Shown here piece after piece: positions 6,562 to 11,005 of a stretch of DNA of 11,005 bases; the first letter of the stretch is position 1, and the number at the start of each line of letters is the position of its first letter. The stretch comes from Candidatus Aminicenantes bacterium UBA4085. GTDB lineage: Bacteria > Acidobacteriota > Aminicenantia > Aminicenantales > UBA4085. Location of the stretch: contig DFYJ01000121.1 in assembly GCA_002383325.1 (NCBI GenBank), forward strand, positions 1-11,005, in the 5' to 3' direction. A model generated the notes under the pieces. The model was not told where the DNA came from and made no database searches. It worked only from the letters and a program-made list of their open reading frames with translations. The position numbers and the translations under genes were made by a program.

Positions 6562-7251
6562 ATGTATTTCGGAGACTGGACTTTCATCCTCCTTGTGCCG
6601 GCGCTTCTGCTGGCTCTGATCGCCCAGGCCAAGGTCAAGAGCACCTACGCCAAATACGCCAAGGTCGCCGCGGCCTCCGGCCTGACCGCCGCGCAGGCGG
6701 CCGCCTCCCTCCTGCAGTACGGCGGGGCCGGCGACGTGGCCATAGAGCGGGTGGCCGGCCAGCTGACCGACCATTACGATCCCCGAAAAAGGGTCCTGCG
6801 CCTGTCCGAGGGCGTCCACGACGGCCGCTCCCTGGCCGCCCTGGGCATCGCCGCCCACGAGGCGGGCCACGCCCTCCAGCACCACGACCATTACGCTCCG
6901 TTGATGCTCCGCAACGGCTTCTACCCGGTGGCCAATATCGGCTCGACTCTGGCCTTCCCGTTGTTCTTCATCGGCCTGATCATGAGCGGCCAAGGCCCGA
7001 GCGTCCTGATGGACATCGGCATCCTGCTCTTTGCCCTGGCCGTGCTTTTCAGCGTCATCACCCTGCCGGTCGAGTTCAACGCCTCGCGCCGGGCCGTGGC
7101 CCTGCTGACGGAGCGGGCCATCCTTTCCCCGGACGAGGCCGGCGGGGCCCGTAAAGTCCTCTCGGCGGCGGCCATGACCTATGTCGCGGCCACGACCATG
7201 GCCGTGCTCCAGCTCGTCCGGCTGCTCCTCATCCGCGATTCGCGGGATTGA
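6562..7251 (+). CDS. YugP-type membrane zinc metallopeptidase (Zn_peptidase_2 family)
   Basis: The 229-residue product is an integral membrane protein with an N-terminal helix (about 5-22), then HEAGH (99-103; zinc ligands H99 and H103, catalytic E100) followed by ALQHHDHYAPLMLRN, as in B. subtilis YugP. Two hydrophobic segments follow (about 120-143 and 148-170). LPVEFNASRRA contains E171, the likely third zinc ligand, and there is a final hydrophobic segment (about 203-225). Length matches the family. The family is HtpX-like in layout, but its substrate is not established; membrane protein quality control is a common guess. The start has a clean AGGAG site 6 nt upstream and its own promoter. 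It diverges from the outer-membrane protein gene and ends 24 nt before the convergent toxin gene. Family is firm, the biological role is not. Confidence 0.94.
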   Translation: MYFGDWTFILLVPALLLALIAQAKVKSTYAKYAKVAAASGLTAAQAAASLLQYGGAGDVAIERVAGQLTDHYDPRKRVLRLSEGVHDGRSLAALGIAAHEAGHALQHHDHYAPLMLRNGFYPVANIGSTLAFPLFFIGLIMSGQGPSVLMDIGILLFALAVLFSVITLPVEFNASRRAVALLTERAILSPDEAGGARKVLSAAAMTYVAATTMAVLQLVRLLLIRDSRD

Positions 7252-7275
7252 GGCGGTTCGATCAGATCCTCATAC

Positions 7276-7671
7276 TCACGTTTCCTTGACGAACTTGGCG
7301 AAGAACTCAATCACCTGATCTTTGGACAACCTCCCCGCAGCTACGCCCAGCGTGAGATCCTCGACATCATGGTCGCTTGCCGACAGCTCGTGTCCGTTGA
7401 TGAGCAAGAAGACTTCGGCCGCCGCAACGGCGACACGTTTGTTGCCGTCGATGAATGGATGATTGGCGCATAGATGGAAGTGGTATGCCGCCGCTTTCTC
7501 CGGTAATCCTACGTGAAGGTCAACCCCGCCGAATGTGGATTGCGGCATGGCAACGGCAGACTCCAGCAGTCCACGGTCACGCAAGCCGGGGTCTCCTCCA
7601 AATTCCTCAATGACCCGGCGATGGATCTTCTGGACGACGTCGACCGACCGGAAGACGACCGGCGGCTTCAC
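7276..7671 (-). CDS. doc: Doc/Fic-fold toxin (death-on-curing family)
   Basis: This 131-residue protein carries the Fic-family active site HPFIDGNKRVAVAAAEVFL beginning at H71. The GNKR form, with Lys where AMP-transferring Fic enzymes have Gly (HPFxxGNGR), is typical of Doc. P1 Doc is known to phosphorylate elongation factor Tu and arrest translation; the same activity here is inferred. RDRGLLESAVAMPQSTFGG near residue 31-49 is also characteristic of Doc-family proteins. The start is GTG at 7671, overlapping the antitoxin stop by 4 nt (GTGA). No separate ribosome site is visible, so translation is probably coupled to the antitoxin. It is the second gene of a two-gene toxin-antitoxin operon, convergent with the YugP-type gene. 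All catalytic motif residues look intact, so the toxin is likely functional. Doc is usually paired with Phd; here the partner is AbrB/MazE-like. Confidence 0.93.
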   Translation of the reverse strand: MKPPVVFRSVDVVQKIHRRVIEEFGGDPGLRDRGLLESAVAMPQSTFGGVDLHVGLPEKAAAYHFHLCANHPFIDGNKRVAVAAAEVFLLINGHELSASDHDVEDLTLGVAAGRLSKDQVIEFFAKFVKET

Positions 7672-7898
7672 TTGGCTAGCCGCCGCAGGACATCGGCACG
7701 CTTCTTCATGACATAGTCGAGCTTCTCGGCCATCTCTTCGGCTCGGACGAGCTGAGGTCGCGCAGGCGTGACGATCAGGTTTCCGTCCTGAATGGTGAGC
7801 TGAACCTGGCCCTCTTCTTCCAAGCCGAGGAGCTCTAATATCGGCTTGTCAAGGATCAAAGCATTGCTGTTGCCGACTTTACGGAGCTGCTTGATCAT
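7668..7898 (-). CDS. AbrB/MazE/SpoVT-type antitoxin
   Basis: The 76-residue protein begins MIKQLRKVGNSNALILDKP, the swapped-hairpin AbrB/MazE DNA-binding fold, and continues LELLGLEEEGQVQLTIQDGN through about residue 45. The charged tail (RAEEMAEKLDYVMKKRADVLRRL) is likely the toxin-binding segment. Antitoxins of this type bind DNA as dimers and repress their own operon. A perfect palindrome over the -10 box directly upstream fits this. GGAGG lies 6 nt before the ATG, a strong ribosome site, which matches the need to make more antitoxin than toxin. It overlaps the toxin gene by 4 nt. Antitoxin role is inferred from fold, gene order and overlap and is considered very likely. Confidence 0.93.
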   Translation of the reverse strand: MIKQLRKVGNSNALILDKPILELLGLEEEGQVQLTIQDGNLIVTPARPQLVRAEEMAEKLDYVMKKRADVLRRLAK

Positions 7899-7909
7899 AA
7901 CAACCTCCA

Positions 7910-7930
7910 GGTTATAACTATATTATAACC
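7910..7930. promoter_or_regulatory. Palindromic operator of the toxin-antitoxin operon
   Basis: Arms GGTTATAA (7910-7917) and TTATAACC (7923-7930) are perfect inverted copies around a 5-bp centre. The element covers the -10 box and the expected transcription start of the operon. AbrB/MazE-type antitoxins recognise such symmetric AT-rich sites, so this is the probable autoregulatory operator. Its AT content contrasts sharply with the surrounding DNA. Confidence 0.75.
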
Positions 7931-7950
7931 ATAAAGGCGCAACTCGTCAA
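7922..7950 (-). promoter_or_regulatory. Promoter of the toxin-antitoxin operon
   Basis: On the minus strand TTGACG (7950-7945; five of six) and a perfect TATAAT (7927-7922) are spaced by 17 bp. Transcription would start near 7915, inside the palindrome, with a leader of about 17 nt holding GGAGG before the antitoxin ATG. It is one of the closest matches to a sigma-70 consensus in the window. Confidence 0.85.
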
Positions 7951-8173
7951 CTCTTCTGAATCCCGTCTAGGTAATTGCGTTTGAGCGCCCCGTTTTGTTC
8001 CCCGCGGGGGCGAATTTCTTCAAGCTCGCACTTGGGGACATCGGCATCGACTCGCAGGATTGAGGGGAAGCGGGAAGCTTACTTCTTGACCACCCGCTTG
8101 GCGGTCCACTCCATCTCGCCCATATCCCCCATGGCAACGGTCAACCCCTTCCCTTTCGCTCCGGGCAGGGCTG
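7951..8173. other. Intergenic stretch with coding-like remnants, between the toxin-antitoxin operon and the GH35 gene
   Basis: No full gene is supported. It contains a CGCCCC/GGGGCG inverted repeat (7986-7991 and 8007-8012) with an inner CCCCGCGGGG palindrome, and a plus-strand open stretch 7971-8062 without a start codon whose last codons are GC-rich at third positions and end GIDSQD-stop. It also contains a 17-codon minus-strand frame at 8079-8132. It may hold ends of decayed genes. The terminal 18 bp of the plus-strand stretch (8048-8065) resembles the end of the YugP-type gene. Confidence 0.4.
8079..8132 (-). other. Possible microORF or tail of a lost gene
   Basis: ATG at 8132 would give MGDMGEMEWTAKRVVKK, then TAA. 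Sixteen of the seventeen codons end in G or C, as in the real genes here, and the lysine/arginine-rich end looks like a genuine protein terminus. There is no good promoter and only a loose purine-rich site upstream. Too short to identify; it may be a gene remnant or chance. Confidence 0.25.
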
Positions 8174-8182
8174 TGTTATACA
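8174..8182 (+). promoter_or_regulatory. Candidate extended -10 promoter of the GH35 gene
   Basis: TG-T-TATACA (8174-8182) matches an extended -10 element (five of six in the hexamer). The hexamer 17 bp upstream (TTTCGC) is a poor -35, which extended -10 promoters tolerate. Transcription would start near 8189, 37 nt before the ATG. Confidence 0.45.
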
Positions 8183-8225
8183 GAAATCTGCCGGCTGGGC
8201 GTCTAACGCGCCCGAGGAGTCCCCG

Positions 8226-10169
8226 ATGAGAAAAGCCCCGGTTCTGATTCTCGCCCTCGGCTTGGCCCTCACGCCGCTTCCGGTCCGGGCCGCTTCGGCC
8301 GACATCCCGGCCGGCGGCCCGGCGGGATCCTCCGGCCGTCTTTCCACTCCGCTCACCGCCCCGGCCCAGATTCTGGCCGTCGAGCGCCGTTCCCAGGGGA
8401 GGATGCCCGAACGAATCCATCTCTTCGGCTTCCGCGGCCAGGAATTTCTCCTGGACGGCCAGCCGTTCCAGATGATGGCCGGCGAGATGCACTTCCAGCG
8501 CATCCCCCGCGAGTACTGGAAGGACCGCCTGCTGAAAGCCCGGGCCATGGGCCTGAACACGGTCTGCACCTACGTTTTCTGGAACCTGCTGGAGCCGGAG
8601 CCCGGGACGTGGGACTTCTCCGGTCGCAACGACCTGGCCGCCTTCATCAGGACGGCCGCGGAAGCCGGCCTCTGGGTCGTCGTCCGCCCCGGCCCCTACG
8701 CCTGCGCAGAGTGGGATTTCGGCGGCCTCCCCATCTGGCTTTTGCGCACGCCGGACATCAAGATCCGCTGCCTCGATCCGCGCTACATGGAGGCCTGCGG
8801 GCGCTACATCGCCAAGCTGGCCTCTCTCCTGCGGCCGCTCCAGGTTCACAAGGGCGGGCCCGTCCTGATGGTCCAGATCGAGAACGAATACGGCAGCTAT
8901 GGCAACGACCGGGGCTACATGCTGGCCCTCAAGGCTCTCTGGGAGAAGAACCGCATCGAGATTCCCTTCTACACGGCCGACGGCGCCACTCCATACATGC
9001 TCGAGGCCGGCTCTCTCCCCGGCTGTGCGATCGGCCTCGACCCGGCCGCCAGCGAGCGCGAGTTCGCCGAAGCCGAGAAGCTGGGGCGCAACGTTCCGGT
9101 CTTCTGCAGCGAGCTCTACCCAGGCTGGCTGACCCACTGGGGCGAGCCCTGGGCCCGGGCCAAGACCGAGGATGTCCTCAAGGACCTGCAATGGCTGCTG
9201 TCCCGCAAGAAGTCTTTCAACCTCTACGTCTTCCACGGGGGCACGAACTGGGGCTTCTGGGCCGGGGCCAACATGGGCGAAGCCTACCAGCCCGACGTGA
9301 CCAGCTACGATTACGACGCGCCGCTGGACGAGATGGGCCGGCCGACGCCCAAGTACTTCGCCATCCGCGACCTGCTGGCCCGCTACCAGCCGGAGGGCGC
9401 TTCGATCCCGGAGCCGCCCGCGCCGCTTCCTGTCATCGAGATCGCCACCATCGCCTTCACCGAGAGCGCCTCGCTGTTCGACCACCTGCCTGCGCCCGTC
9501 GCCCTGCCCCAGACCAAGCCCATGGAGTACCTGGGCCAGAGCCACGGCTTCATCCTCTACCGGACGGCCTTCCGCGGCCACTACTCCGGCAAGCTGAAGA
9601 TCTGGGAGCTTCACGACTACGCCAACATCTATGCCGACGGCAGGCTTCTCGGCTCGCTGAGCCGGGCCAGGAAGGAAGACACCCTCGAAATCCCCCAGGC
9701 CGAAGCCGCGCCCAAGTCGCTCGACATCCTGGTCGAGGCCATGGGCCGAATCAACTTCAGCCAGCACATGATCGACCGCAAAGGCATCACCGACCGGGTC
9801 ACCCTCAACGGCATGACCCTGATGGATTGGCAGGCCTTCCCTCTGCCCATGGATGCGGCCTTCCTGGCCGGGTTGAAGTACAAGCCGGTCGCGCCGGGCC
9901 CGCAGGGCTATGAGGCCAGGCCCGGGGTGTTCTTCCGCGGCGTCTTTGAGCTGGAGAAGACGGGCGACACCTATCTCGACATGCGCGGCTGGCGCAAGGG
10001 CGTCCTCTGGGTCAACGGCCACAACCTGGGCCGCTACTGGGACATCGGCCCCCAGAAGCGGCTCTACTGCCCGGCCACGTTCTTGAAGGCCGGCCGCAAC
10101 GAGATCGTCGTCTTCGACCTCCACACGACCGTCCCCTCGATCGTGCGGGGTATGGCGACGCTGGAATAG
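8226..10169 (+). CDS. Secreted GH35 beta-galactosidase
   Basis: The 647-residue product should release terminal beta-linked galactose from oligosaccharides, plant galactans or glycoproteins outside the cytoplasm. It has a signal peptide (about 1-22, MRKAPVLILALGLALTPLPVRA), an Ala/Pro/Gly-rich spacer to about residue 60 and a TIM-barrel domain (about 65-390) with family motifs AGEMHFQRIPREYW, FWNLLEPEPGTWDF and RPGPYACAEWDFGGLPIWLL. QIENEYGSYG holds the acid/base (E221), CSELYPGWLTHWGE the nucleophile (E296), and FHGGTNWGFWAGAN follows. C-terminal jelly-roll domains (about 450-640) end with LWVNGHNLGRYWDIGPQKRLY. Length is normal for bacterial GH35. GAGGAG sits 6 nt before the ATG. Unlike the LacZ-type enzyme at the left edge, this one is clearly exported. 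The natural substrate cannot be read from sequence; GH35 members differ in linkage preference. Confidence 0.96.
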   Translation: MRKAPVLILALGLALTPLPVRAASADIPAGGPAGSSGRLSTPLTAPAQILAVERRSQGRMPERIHLFGFRGQEFLLDGQPFQMMAGEMHFQRIPREYWKDRLLKARAMGLNTVCTYVFWNLLEPEPGTWDFSGRNDLAAFIRTAAEAGLWVVVRPGPYACAEWDFGGLPIWLLRTPDIKIRCLDPRYMEACGRYIAKLASLLRPLQVHKGGPVLMVQIENEYGSYGNDRGYMLALKALWEKNRIEIPFYTADGATPYMLEAGSLPGCAIGLDPAASEREFAEAEKLGRNVPVFCSELYPGWLTHWGEPWARAKTEDVLKDLQWLLSRKKSFNLYVFHGGTNWGFWAGANMGEAYQPDVTSYDYDAPLDEMGRPTPKYFAIRDLLARYQPEGASIPEPPAPLPVIEIATIAFTESASLFDHLPAPVALPQTKPMEYLGQSHGFILYRTAFRGHYSGKLKIWELHDYANIYADGRLLGSLSRARKEDTLEIPQAEAAPKSLDILVEAMGRINFSQHMIDRKGITDRVTLNGMTLMDWQAFPLPMDAAFLAGLKYKPVAPGPQGYEARPGVFFRGVFELEKTGDTYLDMRGWRKGVLWVNGHNLGRYWDIGPQKRLYCPATFLKAGRNEIVVFDLHTTVPSIVRGMATLE

Positions 10170-10198
10170 CCCCTTCGGGGAAAACAGCTTCAACCAAA

Positions 10199-10228
10199 TT
10201 GACTTAGCGCCGGTACTGTCGTTAGAAT
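10199..10228 (+). promoter_or_regulatory. Promoter of the M14 carboxypeptidase gene
   Basis: TTGACT (10199-10204; five of six) and TAGAAT (10223-10228; five of six) are spaced by 18 bp. Transcription would start near 10235, leaving a leader of about 27 nt with GGAGG 5 nt before the ATG. The gene therefore has its own promoter rather than depending on the GH35 gene 92 nt upstream. Confidence 0.75.
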
Positions 10229-10261
10229 CCCGTGACCAACGCCGAATCCCCGGAGGCCGCC

Positions 10262-11005
10262 ATGACCCGCACGCGCCGATTCCTCGGTTCCATCCTAACC
10301 GTACTCGCCCTGTCGGCTGCCGCGGCCGCCCAGACGCCGCCGGACAAATTCCTCGGTTTCCAAGTCGGCGCGAACCGGAAGCTGGCCGACTACGCCCAAA
10401 TCAAGGCCTATTTCGAGAAGCTGGACGCCGAGTCGCCGATGCTCAAGCTCTTCACCATCGGCGAGACGACGCTGAAGAAGCCCATGATCATGGCCGCCGT
10501 CTCGACCGAGGCCAACCTGGCCCGGCTGGACCGCTGGCAGGAGATCGCCCGCAGGCTCCGCGATCCTCGCCTGACCCCGGCCGCCGAGGCCCAGGCTCTG
10601 GCCCGCGAAGGCAAGGCCATCGTGTTGGTCTCCTGCAGCCAGCACTCGACCGAGATCGGCGCCTCTCAGGCGGCGATGGAGCTGGCCTACAACCTGGTGG
10701 CCGGCAAGACGCCCTACGACGCTAAGAAAATTCTCTCCGACGTCGTCCTCCTGCTCGTCCCCAGCGCGAACCCCGACGGCACGCAGATGGTCGTCGATTG
10801 GTACAAGAAATACATCGGGACCAAATTCGAAGCCGGCTCCATGCCCTGGCTCTACCACTACTACGCCGGCCACGACAACAACCGCGACTGGTACATGCAG
10901 AACCTGGCCGAGACCCGGGCTATCGGCCAGGTCCTCTATCGCGACTGGCTGCCCCAGATCCACCTGGACCAGCACCAGCAGGGCTCCAACGGCGGTCGCC
11001 TGTTC
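10262..11005 (+). CDS. Secreted M14 family zinc carboxypeptidase, N-terminal part, truncated by window edge
   Basis: The frame runs open to the right edge (248 codons seen). M14 enzymes remove C-terminal residues from peptides with one zinc. The start has a signal peptide (MTRTRRFLGSILTVLALSAAAAA) and GGAGG upstream. The zinc motif HxxE is SQHSTEIGASQ (H128, E131). NPDG at 170-173 and NNRDW at 206-210 match the family's substrate-binding Asn-Arg region. PQIHLDQHQQG (231-241) supplies the third zinc His, most likely H238 in the DxH position. The catalytic Glu near the domain's end is beyond the window. Relatives with this opening (FLGF-QVGANRKLADY and an IGETTLKKPM-type strand) tend to be long proteins of many hundreds of residues. 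It probably works with the other exported hydrolases here in breaking down protein debris. Family is firm. Confidence 0.94.
   Translation, partial: MTRTRRFLGSILTVLALSAAAAAQTPPDKFLGFQVGANRKLADYAQIKAYFEKLDAESPMLKLFTIGETTLKKPMIMAAVSTEANLARLDRWQEIARRLRDPRLTPAAEAQALAREGKAIVLVSCSQHSTEIGASQAAMELAYNLVAGKTPYDAKKILSDVVLLLVPSANPDGTQMVVDWYKKYIGTKFEAGSMPWLYHYYAGHDNNRDWYMQNLAETRAIGQVLYRDWLPQIHLDQHQQGSNGGRLF

Noticed and set aside
6429..6644. Longer start for the TPR/beta-barrel gene at 6644 or 6455
   Set aside because: The longer forms overlap the divergent gene or the -10 box of the promoter and place charged residues ahead of the signal peptide.
10170..10180. CCCC-TTC-GGGG hairpin after the GH35 stop as terminator
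   Set aside because: The stem is only 3-4 bp and is followed by A residues, not T residues, on the plus strand.
8079..10193. 704-residue minus-strand open frame
   Set aside because: It lies almost wholly opposite the GH35 gene, whose family motifs are unmistakable. The frame is open because of high GC at third positions. Only its last 17 codons, outside the GH35 gene, merit comment.
10295..10975. 226-residue minus-strand open frame
   Set aside because: It is antisense to the M14 carboxypeptidase gene, which has a signal peptide, ribosome site, promoter and zinc motif.
1..11005. CRISPR array, tRNA, rRNA, insertion sequence or prophage gene
   Set aside because: No regularly spaced repeats, no tRNA- or rRNA-like segments and no transposase, integrase or phage motifs were seen in either strand.

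Overview
The window is about 11 kb of GC-rich DNA (roughly two-thirds G+C by eye) from a diderm bacterium with many secreted hydrolases. The outer-membrane-type protein points to two membranes. The SRP RNA is the long, Alu-domain-bearing type rather than the short 4.5S form typical of Proteobacteria. The large M14 and M1 secreted peptidases resemble those common in Acidobacteriota and Candidatus Aminicenantes. That lineage is an inference from gene style, not a demonstrated placement.

Layout. (1) Bases 1-1067, plus strand: 3' part of a LacZ-type GH2 beta-galactosidase, cut by the window edge. (2) Bases 1143-4755, minus strand: a two-gene peptidase operon. A secreted M24B Xaa-Pro-aminopeptidase-like protein comes first, followed after 4 nt by an M1 aminopeptidase with C-terminal HEAT-like repeats. 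A promoter sits just before the first gene. (3) Bases about 4890-5100, minus strand: an SRP RNA gene with its own TATAAT box. (4) Bases 5121-6428, minus strand: a TPR plus beta-barrel outer-membrane protein. (5) Bases 6562-7251, plus strand: a YugP-type membrane zinc metallopeptidase, divergent from (4), with two near-consensus promoters facing away from each other. (6) Bases 7276-7898, minus strand: a toxin-antitoxin operon (AbrB/MazE-like antitoxin plus Doc/Fic toxin) with a near-perfect promoter and a palindromic operator over its -10 box. (7) Bases 8226-10169, plus strand: a secreted GH35 beta-galactosidase. (8) Bases 10262-11005, plus strand: the start of a secreted M14 zinc carboxypeptidase, cut by the right edge.

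How they fit together. Two unrelated beta-galactosidase families and four metallopeptidases (M1, M24, M14, YugP-type) in one short stretch suggest a cell that lives on glycoprotein, peptide or plant-type galactan debris. The M24 and M1 enzymes would together trim peptides, including those blocked by proline. The SRP RNA and the toxin-antitoxin module are unrelated to that nutrition. The least described item is the TPR/beta-barrel protein. The most informative non-coding items are the SRP RNA, the toxin-antitoxin operator and the divergent promoter pair.
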